DNA from: Sorex araneus
Lineage: Eukaryota; Chordata; Mammalia; Eulipotyphla; Soricidae
Assembly (NCBI RefSeq): GCF_027595985.1
Contig: NC_073305.1
Location: 114,207,759 to 114,271,758, forward strand
Direction: 5' to 3'
DNA length: 64,000 bases
Of this stretch, positions 10,475 through 20,769 are shown in pieces. The translations under genes were made by a program, and so were the position numbers. Numbering within the stretch: position 1 is the stretch's first letter; each line of letters begins with the position of its first letter. The notes under the pieces are model-generated. The model was not told the origin of the DNA. It saw only the letters and a list, made by a program, of their open reading frames with translations, and did not search any database.

Positions 10475-10608
10475 CTTTCTCTATTAGAGCATTTCTATTC
10501 TCAACCCCTCAGTGTTCTGTGCTGTAATCTTCCAGAGGCCAAAAGGAGAATAAATCTTTTATCAGATAATCAATGTGAAAATATCCGACGTCTTCCATCA
10601 TTCCGCAG
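10475..10608 (+). CDS. ORC3: ORC3 coding exon (5th of 15)
   Basis: Reads [24 protein letters not shown] sequence, then [13 protein letters not shown]. It ends in two bases (AG) of an Arg codon completed in the next exon. The acceptor is TTTCAG and the donor GTAAAC. Two old SINEs lie just upstream (10077-10430). Confidence 0.97.
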
Positions 10609-11026
10609 GTAAACTAAGAAGTGCACATTTTGCATATCTTCCAATAGAGTTTGGGGCAAAAGAAGGGAGAAATGCCTTTTTATTTTACTTGGAGCAAAAT
10701 TAATTTTTTTTGTATTGTGAAATTTTTTTGTTGGATTTGAAAGTGGCATAAGGAGAAGTATTTTTAAAGGGGGATATAATGTTCATTGTTAACTTCTGTA
10801 GGTAACACTCTGGGGATTTTGGCTTTTGCTTATGACTAGTCTCGCTTATATAGTACAGCTGATGGGCATAATTAAAAATTACCATTAATCATGACTGTCA
10901 TCTTGAATAATATTTGAGAAGATAAGAAAAGAATGTGGTAGCCAATCTAGTTTGCGCTTTTTTATGCCGTTCAAATACTTAGAATGTTTAATTTTCTTTT
11001 TGTGTATGGGATGGTAAAAATTTTAG

Positions 11027-11090
11027 GCACGTGGAAATGCAAGCTGCAGAAAAACAAGTGGCACTATTGACCAGTGAGAGAGTTTTGAAG
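11027..11090 (+). CDS. ORC3: ORC3 coding exon (6th of 15)
   Basis: Short 64-bp exon reading R-H-V-E-M-Q-A-A-E-K-Q-V-A-L-L-T-S-E-R plus V-L-K. It completes the split Arg and ends on a codon boundary at donor GTAGGA. The intron before it is only 418 bp, the second shortest in the window. Confidence 0.96.
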
Positions 11091-11265
11091 GTAGGAATGT
11101 AATTATGTTTGCTTTGTATGGTTTTCTTCATGAAAAAGAATATGTACATACTGCATATTGAATTAATCATATATCATATATCATCTCTATAACCCTACAC
11201 ATTTTGCATTGTGAGATTCTAGGACTCATATTTACAGAATGTTACTTTTAAAAGATGACATGCAG

Positions 11266-11452
11266 GGGCTAGAGCAATAGCAAAGTGGGTAGGGCGTTTG
11301 CCTTGCACATGGCTGACCCAGGTTCGATTCCCAGCATCCCATGTGGTCCCTTGAGCACCGCCAGAGATAATTCCTAAGTGCAGAGCCAGGAGTAACACCT
11401 AAAAATTGCTGGGTGTGACCCAAAAAGCAAAAAAAAAAAAAAAGAAAAGATA
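11266..11452 (+). mobile_element. Type-1 SINE, well preserved
   Basis: GGGGCTAGAGCAATAGCAAA and an intact box B GGTTCGATTCC, ending in a 15-A run. A short AAAAGAT flank on both sides is a probable TSD. It follows an ORC3 exon by 175 bp. Confidence 0.92.
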
Positions 11453-12820
11453 CACAAAGTCTAGTTCTAAAAGATAAGAACTAACAAAACCTTGATTTTT
11501 TTTAAATCAAGGAAAAAGTGTTAATTAGAACACTGGTTTTCTCCTGTGGTCTGTTTGGAAAGTACTTTTATTTTTCATCTTTTCATGTAGCATTTTAGAA
11601 TCTGTGTGCAGTCTCATTTTAATATTCTTTTAAAGATTGTCATAAATAACAAACACATAGAAACCCTGCAGCTTGAGACCCACTGCTAAGTAGAATTGAC
11701 TTGAAAAAAAAAAATTACGTATTGAGAATTTCAGAAAATGAAGTAATAGGCTTAGAAAATATGAGTTATACCTGCAACAAAGGGACTATTTTTCAAAAAT
11801 ACAAAGGTATTTTTTTTAATAAATAATGTTTGGACATGGTGCATAATTCAGAAGCAAAGATACTATACTGTACAAAGACTGCCTCCACATCCCTTCTGCC
11901 TTCATTGCCTACTTCCCCTCCCTGGGATGTAGCCAGTGTTATTGGTTTCTTATGTATCATGTCAGAGATATTCCCCACATACTCCATCAAAGTTTGTTTC
12001 TTTTCCTGGCTTACAGAATTAATTATGTATATATTTTTTTATATTTTTTTATGCACTTTATCTTGGAAACATTCTGTATTGGAACCAGAGATTGAATGGC
12101 ATAGCATTCTATTGGTTATCTTTATTTTATTTTACAAGTTGTTCACTGATAGACTATTAGAAAAATGCCACACTTATTTTCATACTCTTTAGGCATATTT
12201 TAGGAAAAAAGTAGTTAGGAATTTATGATAAAATTAATAGAGATTCAAATCAAACCCAACTGATAAATATGAATTTTTTTGGTAACATGATATTTTTAGA
12301 TTTTGAATAAAATAATTTTTGTTCCTAGAGGGCATTTGTATAGTTCTAAATATTAATGGCCCTTTTTTTTAATATATAGATTCTCAAAAGGTACTGTGAA
12401 TAGCTTTACTCAAATACTATTTGTAATGTAGAATCTGTACTGGACCATAATGTTATTTGGTTTAATAATCATTTTTATTATCTTTAACCTTTGAGAGCAA
12501 TATAGAAAATTCTCAAATCCTAATGCGGGTAATTTTGGTAGGGAGAAACTTAGAAATCAGTGGAAATGGTTGGGTTCTTGTTTACTGTGTCATTTAAGAT
12601 TAGATACATTAGGGCTGAGTCAGCTGGTTGCCAGGTGCATTTCCTGCCAGAGCTTTCTGTCAAGAATGTATTTTTAGAAGCCAGGAATAGATTTTTTTTT
12701 TTAAAATGGAAAGATAGTTTCTTAAATCATACGATGATCACAAGAAGCATGAGTTTGTCTTGACTCAAAGGAGTAAAAGACCAGGAATATATTTTTTAAA
12801 TGCACTTTAACGTTTAAGAT
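11453..12820. other. ORC3 intron, no confident features
   Basis: AT-rich. The stretch 11815-12060 has a retroposon-like look (C-rich block GCCTACTTCCCCTCCCTGGG in AT-rich surroundings), but I cannot assign it to a family. Confidence 0.5.
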
Positions 12821-12827
12821 GACAGAG

Positions 12828-13012
12828 AGGGAGCAGAAGAGACAATACCTTTGTTTTGCATGCTACCAACTACAGTTTTATATCCAACACCACATATGTC
12901 TCCCTGAATAGTACAAGGATAGTCCCTGAGTTTAGAGCTAGAATAAGACCTGAGCACTACTGGGTGTCCCTTCCCCCTCCCACCCGTCCCCCACCACCAC
13001 CACCAAAACAGA
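12828..13012 (+). mobile_element. Type-1 SINE, diverged
   Basis: Degraded head (GGGAGCAGAAGAGACAATAC), then TTTTGCATGCTACCAAC. The tail has become C- and CCA-rich rather than A-rich. Confidence 0.65.
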
Positions 13013-13135
13013 TGACTTTATATTTTAGACTGTTCTTCAAGAAAGAGATTGACGTTTATCTAAACTTCTCAGTGACTTTTTACATTTTTTGTTCTGTTTT
13101 TGTCTTTATTTACATAGTGCTTGTTCTTGTTACTC

Positions 13136-13300
13136 TTGCTTTTTGGGTCACACCAGCAATGCACAGGGGTTACTTCTGGCTCGGCACTCAGGAATTACCC
13201 CTGGCAGTGCTAGGGGACCATATGGGATGCTGGGAACTGAACCCGAGCCACCCGCGTGCAAGGCAAATGCCCTACCCGCTGTACTATTGCTCCAACCCCA
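13136..13300 (-). mobile_element. Type-1 SINE
   Basis: Good reverse copy between GCTTTTTGGGTCACACCAGC and TATTGCTCCAACCCC. Imperfect flanking repeats GTTCTTGTTAC and GTTCTTATTAC suggest an 11-bp TSD with one change. Confidence 0.9.
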
Positions 13301-13698
13301 GTTCTTATTACTTTTATTAGCTATTTGTTATTTACTGTCTTTGCCATATTCATTTAGGATTGCACATATTGTTAAAGGCATGGTTTCTTTTCATTTTTGA
13401 TTATTGTAGTTATAGTATGTTTATAATAGTGTTAACTTTTATGGTTACATTATAATTGAGGTATAGTTACTGCACCACCAAAAGGCCCAAGATGCGCCAA
13501 CAATGTAAAGTCATAACTTCTGGAGATTTAACTAATGAAAATGGTGAAAGAACACACAAATTTGTTTCCTTATTCTGAAAATGTTTCCTGAGAATGCCTA
13601 CCATATTCAAAGGGCAGAAGATGTCTATAAAAAAAATAAGTGTATTGACTCATTTTTCTGATTGTGAGTGAAACTATCTTAATTTTTTTAAATGTATT

Positions 13699-13882
13699 TT
13701 ATTTTTTGTTTTTTTGGACCACATGAGGTAATGCTCAGTGGTTACTACTGGGGTTACTACTGGCTCTGCACTCCTGGCAGTTCCCTGGGGGATCATATGG
13801 GATACCAGGGCAGAACCTAGGTGACTGCATGCAGGGCAAGCACCCTATTTTACCCTACCCGCTGTACTCTCTCCCCCCCCCC
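13699..13882 (-). mobile_element. Type-1 SINE with internal expansion
   Basis: Reverse copy with a duplicated GGTTACTACTGG block and an additional TTTTACCCTACCCG near the head. The head ends in a C-run. Confidence 0.75.
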
Positions 13883-13887
13883 TTAAT

Positions 13888-13917
13888 ATTTATTTATTTA
13901 TTTATTTATTTATTTGC
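13888..13917. repeat. (ATTT)n microsatellite
   Basis: About seven ATTT units lying between two reverse SINEs. It probably arose from the A-rich tail of the next SINE. Confidence 0.9.
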
Positions 13918-14077
13918 TGTTTGGCACTGCAGTGCTCAGGGGTTACTTCTGGCTCTGCACTCAGGAATTGCTCCTGCTAGTGCTCGGGGGACCATATGGG
14001 ATGCTGAGGATTGAACTTGGGTCAACCGTATGCAAGGTAAATGCCCTACCCTACCCACTGTACTGTTGCTCTGGCTC
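13918..14077 (-). mobile_element. Type-1 SINE
   Basis: Reverse copy from GCTGTTTGGCACTGCAGTGC to TGTTGCTCTGGCTC. Its tail side is the (ATTT)n tract and a duplicated CTACC is present at the head. Confidence 0.85.
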
Positions 14078-14140
14078 GCAGTAGAACTTTTATAACTTTT
14101 TTCTGTACTTTAGGAAAAACATATGGTAGTCAGTTCTATG

Positions 14141-14392
14141 GACTGGAGTGATAGCACAGTGGGTAGGGTGTTTGCCTTGCACTCGGCCGACCGGATTTGA
14201 TTCCTCCTTTCCTCTCGGAGAGCCCAGCAAGCTACCGAGAGATCCCACCTGCACAACATTGCCTGGCAAGCTACCCATGGCTATTTGATATGCAAAAAAC
14301 AGTAACAAGAAGTCTCACAGTGGAGACGTTATTGGTGCCTGCTCGAGCAGATTGATGAACAACAGGATGACAGTGCTGCAGTGCAGTGCTAC
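14141..14392 (+). mobile_element. Type-2 SINE, full length
   Basis: Starts with the type-1-like head (GACTGGAGTGATAGCACAGT, TTTGCCTTGCACTCGGCCGA). The body then switches to CTCTCGGAGAGCCCAGCAAG, GATATGCAAAAAACAGTAAC and TCTCACAGTGGAGACGTTAT, and ends GATGACAGTGCTGCAG without a poly(A). Flanks AGTCAGTTCTATG (14128-14140) and AGTCATTTCTATG (14393-14405) form a 12/13 TSD. Confidence 0.9.
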
Positions 14393-14582
14393 AGTCATTT
14401 CTATGTGTATTTTACCACAGAAGATTTATTGGGGAAAATACTATGTGATAATTAGTATAGCACTGCATGATACAGGGAATATCCTATTAATGTCAGAAGT
14501 CTTACATTTGAATTCCAGCTTTATATCTACTTAAGAAATTTACTGTATTAAAGCCTCAATTTCCTTTCTATAGAATCAAATA

Positions 14583-14752
14583 GGAGCTGGAGCAATAGCA
14601 CAGCAGGTAGGGCATTTGCCTTGCACATGGCCAACCCAGGTTCAATTCCCAGCATCCTACGTGGTGTCTTGAGCACTGCCAGGGGTAATTTCTGAGTGCA
14701 GAGCCAGGAGTGACTCCTGCATCACCAGGTGTGACCCAAAAAGCAGAAAAAA
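14583..14752 (+). mobile_element. Type-1 SINE
   Basis: GGAGCTGGAGCAATAGCACA through GTGTGACCCAAAAAGCAG and an A-run. Box B reads GGTTCAATTCC. Confidence 0.92.
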
Positions 14753-14814
14753 AAGTGAAATAAAATTTTTAATATGAGACTCTGAGAGTTAGTGGTTATC
14801 TATTCAGCAAGTGA

Positions 14815-14866
14815 GGTTAGCCAGAAAGATAGTATAAGAGGCAAGGAGCTTGCCTTACATAAATAC
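14815..14866 (+). mobile_element. Type-1 SINE head fragment
   Basis: AGCCAGAAAGATAGTATAAG and GAGCTTGCCTTACATA match only the first 50 bp of the family. The next SINE follows immediately, so it may have interrupted this one. Confidence 0.5.
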
Positions 14867-14871
14867 AATAA

Positions 14872-15050
14872 AGGGTTGAAGTGATAGTATAGTGGGTAGG
14901 GTGTTTGCTTTACATATGGCTTACCAGGGTTTAGTCCCTGGCATCTCATATAGTTTCCTGAGCACTACCAGGAGTAATTTCTGAGTGCAGAGCTAGGAGT
15001 AACCTGATCATCACCAGGTATGACCCAAAAAGCAAAAAAATAAATAAAAA
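14872..15050 (+). mobile_element. Type-1 SINE
   Basis: Complete copy with several transitions (TTTGCTTTACATATGGCTTA, box B decayed to GGTTTAGTCCC). The tail runs AAAAAAATAAATAAA. Confidence 0.88.
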
Positions 15051-15190
15051 CAATCGAAGTTTTATATTGCCTAAACATTGTTATATTTTATGACATTGTA
15101 GCATATATTTTTTTTTCCTTGATAAAAATAAAGAACTACAAGCACATAATTTTTATCTTGTGTATTATATATACTCCATATAAAGTATAT

Positions 15191-15268
15191 AACAGCACCA
15201 CCAGGAATAATTCCTGAGTGCATGAGCCAGAAATAATGCATCGCCGGGTGTGACTCCCCCCCAAAAAA
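15191..15268 (+). mobile_element. Type-1 SINE, 3' half only
   Basis: CAGCACCACCAGGAATAATT to GCCGGGTGTGACTCCCCCCC then A8. No head, so 5'-truncated. It has the CATGAGCC variant also seen at 31021, 34368 and 42716. Confidence 0.85.
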
Positions 15269-15274
15269 AACTTG

Positions 15275-15915
15275 CAAAAATTAAACCAAACTTCTAGATT
15301 CAGGAAACCATGGTCATTACTGAATGAAAAGCGAGATAGGTAAAAGATGGATAAAGGTACTTGCTGGTGATGGAACAATGCTGGAACTTTGATGGTTAAT
15401 GCAATGAGTCCTATACTCACAGAGGTGTTAAGGTATGGCTGTAAATGTTATAAGTGAATGCTAAACCAATAATAGAAAAAATAAAAGAAAACAGGAAATT
15501 GGAACTGATGAATGAAAAAGGCCCAAAAATATACATCATGGAAAAAACTTGCATTATGAAAGCAGGATACATAAGAAAAGCAGCATTAACTTAGATGGAA
15601 TCTGGGATAAAAGGAGACTAACAAGACACAACAAATAAACATGGATCAAGTACCAGAAACATAAATGCAGACTGTATTTATACTACTGTAAGTATGTATT
15701 AAATAGATAATATAATTTCCTTTAAAGGACATTTGTGACAAAACTGGAAGAAAAATTAAAGTTCTGGTGTTAATTTCCTGGTTTCAAAATCTCATTTTTC
15801 TAATGGGAGACAATGTATACTCACTTCAATAATTAAACAATGATTTAGAAGTGATGAGGCACATGCATATAGTTATTCACAGATGGTTAAAAAAATAAAA
15901 CTGTTCGGTGCCTAA
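15275..15915. other. ORC3 intron, no recognised features
   Basis: AT-rich unique sequence without a recognised repeat or exon. Confidence 0.6.
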
Positions 15916-15919
15916 GAGA

Positions 15920-16007
15920 CAGGGGACCATATGGGATGCTGGAAATCGAACCCATGTCGGCCTCATGCAAGGGAAATGCTCTACCCGCTGTGCTATCGCT
16001 CCAGTCC
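15920..16007 (-). mobile_element. Type-1 SINE, 5' half only (reverse)
   Basis: GGGGACCATATGGGATGCTG through TATCGCTCCAGTCC. The 3' body and tail are missing, which is unusual for target-primed insertion and implies a later deletion. Confidence 0.85.
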
Positions 16008-16116
16008 TATAATTTTTGCAAGTTTTGTTTTAGTTATTTATATTCTACATTTGGAAATTGACATTTACCTTTTGAAAAATTATTCTAAGATATTTGTTTT
16101 GTAAATAGTCATTTTG

Positions 16117-16600
16117 AGGCCCCCATAACCATGCCACTGGACTCTGTGCCAGGCTGTTTTCACCCATGGCGCCCCAGGGGAGGGGGGGTGAGAATCCTCC
16201 CTGCCCCAAGGGACCCAGCCCCAACAGCCAACCTCTACTACCCAACTGCCACCACACTCCAGGCCACTTTCCACATGCTCAGGCAATGCCTCACACATGC
16301 GGCCTCAAGACACATCATCATGGAGGGAAATTAATATATATGCCTCTCAGAGAGCCTGGCAAGCTACCGAGAGTATCCTGCCCACACGGCAGAGCCTGGA
16401 AAGCTCCCTGTGGTGTATGATATGCCAAAAACAGTAACAATAAAAGGTCTCTTTCCCCTGATCCTGAAAGAGCCTCCAATCTTTGGGAAAGATGAGTAAG
16501 GAGAGGCTGCTGAAATCTCAGGGCTGGGACGAATGGAGACGTTACAGCGCCCGCTTGAGTAAATCGATGAACAACGGGATGATGGTGATACAGTGATGTT
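16117..16600 (+). mobile_element. Composite type-2-like element with GC-rich head
   Basis: The 3' half (from CTCTCAGAGAGCCTGGCAAG at about 16344) is the type-2 body and carries the extra block shared with 4529-4676 (CCTGATCCTGAAAGAGCCTC, GATGAGTAAGGAGAGGCTGC). Upstream, 16117-16340 is a GC-rich segment with no tRNA-like head that I cannot match elsewhere in the window. Its left boundary is uncertain and no TSD was seen. Confidence 0.65.
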
Positions 16601-16688
16601 GTATAGAGAATAAATAGCTGTAAATGGTATCTTTAGAATTTATCCTTTCTTTCTGAAACTTACTTCAGAATAAACATAAGAAAGCCCA

Positions 16689-16765
16689 ATTCCAGAGTGA
16701 TAGTACAACGAGTAGGGTGCTTGCCTTGCATGTGATTGACTCGGGTTCAATTTCTGGCATACCAC
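16689..16765 (+). mobile_element. Type-1 SINE, head only
   Basis: CCAGAGTGATAGTACAACGA to GGGTTCAATTTCTGGCATAC. The body and tail are absent. Confidence 0.8.
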
Positions 16766-16864
16766 TTACTTGTATGTATAATTGCTTCACAAAATTAATA
16801 GATATTATAAAGGATGAGTGACATGATCTGTCATTATTATGTAGTAACAAATTCTTTTCTTTTT

Positions 16865-17035
16865 TCGCCTTTTTGGGTCACACCCGGTGGTGCACTGGGG
16901 TTACTCCTGGCTCTGCACTCAGGAGTACCTGGTAGTGCTTGGGGGACTATTTAGGATGCCTGGGAGTGAACTTAAGTCTGCCTGGGAGTGAACTTAAGTC
17001 TGCCTAAGACAAGCTATACTATTGTTTCGATCCCC
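16865..17035 (-). mobile_element. Type-1 SINE with internal 22-bp tandem duplication
   Basis: Reverse copy. The 22-bp unit starting GCCTGGGAGTGAACTTAAGT occurs exactly twice at 16958-16979 and 16980-17001, near the box B region. It is absent from the other copies and is therefore local slippage. Confidence 0.9.
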
Positions 17036-17189
17036 CAAATTCTTTTCTTACAAGAGTATTCTTATAAGAGTATTTTCTTATATAAGAGTATTCCTTATAT
17101 TGAAAATCTATTTAATCACATATCAAGACAAACAGTAACAAACCAAATGGAGGTGGTTTAAACTATTCTTATATAGTGACTACCTTGGG

Positions 17190-17345
17190 GCTGGGGGTGG
17201 AATCTTCCAAATACTGCTTAAAGAGGCCTGGGGTCCTTGTGATTTTTGGTGAACTGGACTGGCAGCTCCCCAAGGATGCAGTGCTACTTTGACCTTGCAG
17301 TACTAGGGATTACCTGAACTGCCCTGGCAGTGCCTGGGAGCCTGA
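17190..17345. other. Unassigned GC-richer repeat-like segment
   Basis: Sequence from TTGGGGCTGGGGGTGGAATC to CAGTGCCTGGGAGCCTGAC is GC-richer than its surroundings and has SINE-like words (GGGATTACCTGAACTGC), but no clear match to type 1 or 2. Confidence 0.4.
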
Positions 17346-17883
17346 CTACTATTATTATGTTAAGAGATCTAAATTTTTCAAATTACTAGCCAACTCAAAT
17401 AATGGGAGGAAAAAACATTTTGATACTAAAAATGTTTCTTTTATTTGCCCTATACTTTCAAGTAATGACTAATAGATGGTTAACCAAGGCATTGATTTAT
17501 AAATCAGAGATTAGGAAAATATATCATATTTATTACATTATATCAGTTAGATTTATTGAAATTTATTGATAGCTGAGATTATTTTCTACATGGTTTAGTG
17601 CTAAAAATAAAAGATCTCTGCAGGGTATTACTCAAAAAAAGAAACACCAAAAACAAGATAGCCCCCAAATTAAATAATCTTTTATTTGACCAGGGGAGGA
17701 AAAACTTGAAGACCTTGCCACAAATCATAGTTCTCTATAACAGCAGTTAACTCTTTGCTGTGGTTGAAAACCGCTCTAAAAACATTTCTAAAATAATTCT
17801 AAAAAGTTAATAGAAACAAGCAGTTAGAAGAGTACTGAAAAACACTTGGTAGGATGTAGTATTTTAAAATAATTTAAAGTCTT

Positions 17884-18055
17884 CAAAGGCTGAAGATATA
17901 GTACAAGGGTAGGGTCCTTACTTTGCATGCAACAAACTCTGTTTCACTCCTGACACTATCCCCTGGTCAATTCTAAGAGTGATCCCAAGCACAGAGCCAG
18001 AGTAAGCCCAGAGCCCAGAGCACAGTGGGGTGTGCCTCTACCCTACAAAAAAAGT
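17884..18055 (+). mobile_element. Type-1 SINE, old
   Basis: Head GGCTGAAGATATAGTACAAG and TACTTTGCATGCAACAAAC are diverged. The body has a repeated CCCAGAG. Tail A7. Confidence 0.65.
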
Positions 18056-18140
18056 TAATTGTTTTAGAATGTTCTAAAAAAGATAATAGTACTCTTCAAA
18101 TTGATTTGTGGTCATTTATATGTTTCTAACATACAAATTT

Positions 18141-18177
18141 AAGTTACTATTATAATGCTGTAAAGGAGAAAATTCAC
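18141..18177 (+). repeat. 37-bp direct repeat, copy 1
   Basis: AAGTTACTATTATAATGCTG plus the following 17 bases recur at 19576-19612 with two differences. The copies lie either side of the L1 insertion. Flanks do not match further. Confidence 0.85.
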
Positions 18178-18534
18178 TATTTTTGTATATTACTTGGTAG
18201 AGTTTAAATTATAAAGCATATTGGCCTCAGATTTTTTTCACTTTTTTAAAGTGGCAGAGTGAATAAAACTACTATTTAAGTGTATGTCTCTTCCTTCCCT
18301 TACCCCCACCAAAAAAGTGGGGGGGGACAGGAATTTGTTAAAATACCTGTGATGTTTCTTCTATAATCTTTCCCCTTCTCAGTTAAAACACAACTCAAGT
18401 AGTGTTTTAAGGATAGGTATAAGCAATGCCTCAGCAACTCTTAAGTACATTGGTACTGAGCTCTCTGGTGAGTTCCAAATCTCTGCAAGGACTATAAATG
18501 AGGGTATAAATGAGGGTATTAAAAATGGGCTTTC

Positions 18535-19496
18535 ACTGTTTACAATAGCCAGAATCTGGAAAAAACCCGAATGCCCCAGAACGGATGACTGGTTGAGGAA
18601 ACTTTGGTACATCTATACAATGGAATACTATGCAGCTGTTAGAAAAAAGGAGGTCAAGAATTTTGTAGTTAAGTGGATGGGCATGAAAAGTTTCATGCTG
18701 AGTGAAATGAGTCAGAAAGAGAGAGACAGACATAGAAAGATTGCACTCATCTATGGTATATAGAATAACAGAGTGGGAGACTAACACCCAAGAACTGTAG
18801 AAATAAGTACCAGGAGGTTGACTCCATGGCTTCGAGGCTGGCCTCACGTTCCAGGGAAAGGTCAACTCAGAGAAGTGATCACCAACTACATTGTAGTCGA
18901 AGGCCATGTGGGGGAAGGGAGTTGCGGGCTGAATGAGGGCTAGAGACTGAGCACAGCGGCCACTCAACACCTTTATTGCAAACCACAACAGCTAATTAGA
19001 GAGAGAGAACAGAAGGGAATGCCTTGCCACAGTGGCAGGGTGGGGTGGGGGGGAGATGGGATTGGGGAGGGTGGGAGGGACACTGGGTTTACGGGTGGTG
19101 GAGAATGGGCACTGGTGAAGGGATGGGTTCCCGAACTTTGTATGAGGGAAGTATAAGCACAAAAGTGTATAAATCTGTAACTGTACCCTCACGGTGATTC
19201 TCTAATTAAAAATAAATAAATTTAAAAATTAAAAAAAAAAAGATGTATGGATCTGTAACTGTACCCTCACGATGACTCTCTAATTAAAAATAAACTAATA
19301 AAAAAAAAAAGCTAATTAAAAAAAAAATAGGTAGAACCATGTGATTAACCCCAAAGCTTTTCAAGCAATGTTTTTAATTTAATAGTAGGGATGGGTAGAT
19401 TTTTTTTAAATGACAATAATTTCATTGCTCATCAAGAATCCCATATTTGACATCTGGTAATAACAAATAAAGAAAACTTGGGAAACTCAAAAAAAA
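18535..19496 (+). mobile_element. 5'-truncated L1 with 3' transduction
   Basis: Starts inside L1 ORF2: codons 18536-18763 read the typical C-terminus (T-I-A-R-I-W-K-K-P-E-C-P, M-E-Y-Y-A-A-V-R, S-E-M-S-Q-K) to a stop. A 3' UTR with a G-rich tract (19038-19110) follows, then a tail near 19230. A second copy of the last 50 bp of the UTR (19242-19295) and a non-L1 segment (about 19328-19488) follow, the latter with AATAAA at 19466 and a 13-A run. TSDs AAAAATGGGCTTTC at 18521-18534 and 19497-19510 enclose the whole block. Confidence 0.9.
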
Positions 19497-19575
19497 AAAA
19501 ATGGGCTTTCCTCAAGATAACTGACATCAGTATGCATCCAACAAGGTTTTTGCACACCTTTATGGGGGAGGGGCT

Positions 19576-19612
19576 AAGTTACTGTGATAATGCTGTAAAG
19601 GAGAAAATTCAC
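19576..19612 (+). repeat. 37-bp direct repeat, copy 2
   Basis: Second copy (AAGTTACTGTGATAATGCTG and 17 more bases), 66 bp beyond the right TSD of the L1. Origin unknown. Confidence 0.85.
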
Positions 19613-19800
19613 ATTGAATCTGATGTGGAAAATATTAGCAGACTTGATACTAAACTAAATGGCCAACTTTAACCTTATGTGTTGGGTATAAGGAGGCTAA
19701 TTTATAATTTTGAACTTTTAATTTTTTCAGCTATTATATGTGAATTTTACTATACATTACTGACTTGCATATTTGTAATATATTGTGTTTTTTTTTAAAG

Positions 19801-19917
19801 GAAGAGACACAGTTATTACTAGAAAATCTGCATGTTTATCATACAAATTACTTCCTGGTTTTGAAATGTCTTCATAAGTTCACCTCTTCTCTTCCCAAGT
19901 ACCCATTAGGTCGACAG
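19801..19917 (+). CDS. ORC3: ORC3 coding exon (7th of 15)
   Basis: 39 codons beginning [14 protein letters not shown] and ending K-Y-P-L-G-R-Q, after a long T-run and AAAG acceptor; donor GTAAAC. Contains the conserved [12 protein letters not shown] segment. The 8.7-kb intron before it holds the 3'-transducing L1 at 18535-19496. Confidence 0.97.
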
Positions 19918-20589
19918 GTAAACATAACTTACTCTTTTACAATCTATGAAATGAGAATATTAGTAGTTTCTTATTTTGCTTTAACATTTGGTTATTAGAA
20001 TTTGAAATGGATACAAAATTGTAATAATACCACAATTTAAGCCCATTTCAGCAACACCTGTTATTGATGATTGAAACAATATTTACTGTTTTGATGCCCA
20101 CAACTTTAAAGAACCAGAGTCCCAGTGGTATTGCTTCTCTTACAGTGTATTTGCACTAAGGCTTTTTAAGTTTAATATTTCTTTATCTTTTTACTGAGAG
20201 CTGCTTTTCCACTGTAGTGTTTGGGAAAAGGAATATGCTTAGTGATTAACCTTGTAATACACCAGGAACTATAAGGAAAGCAGTATGTCTCCTTTCAAAA
20301 TTATGCTTTTGTCATTTGGGTCATACCATAAATCTATGAAACATCTGAAGAGTAGATATCAGTAGAAGAATTCTATAATCCTAACTCCTCTTCACCCAGA
20401 AATTTAAAGGATAGATAAAATTATGTAAGAATGTAAGCTTGAACCTTGTGACATAAGCTAAATCTCTTGTCATCTGAAAGAAATGGTTGTCATATTAGCA
20501 ATATTTTTTGTCTTAACTATTTGACAAACCAGCAATGTGCAAACAGTGCATCACTCATGGTTCCTTGTGAATGTGCTGTTCACTTATAG

Positions 20590-20669
20590 ATCAGAGAGCT
20601 GTACTGCACATGTTTAGAAAAAAACATATGGGATTCAGAAGAATATGCTTCAGCTTTACAGCTGCTGAG
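20590..20669 (+). CDS. ORC3: ORC3 coding exon (8th of 15)
   Basis: Reads I-R-E-L-Y-C-T-C-L-E-K-N-I-W-D-S-E-E-Y-A, then S-A-L-Q-L-L. It ends with AG of an Arg codon at donor GTAAGG. The acceptor is TTATAG. Phase agrees with the following exon. Confidence 0.96.
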
Positions 20670-20769
20670 GTAAGGTTTTTTTTTGTTTATTTATTTATTT
20701 TTTTTTTTGGTTTTCTCTAAGCCTGCCAAAGTAACACCTTCCTCAAGAATTCTGAGTGTTAAGAAGTTT

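Noticed and set aside
11815..12190. 120-codon + strand ORF as a gene
   Set aside because: AT-rich intronic sequence with no family features or splice support; composition is like the surrounding intron.
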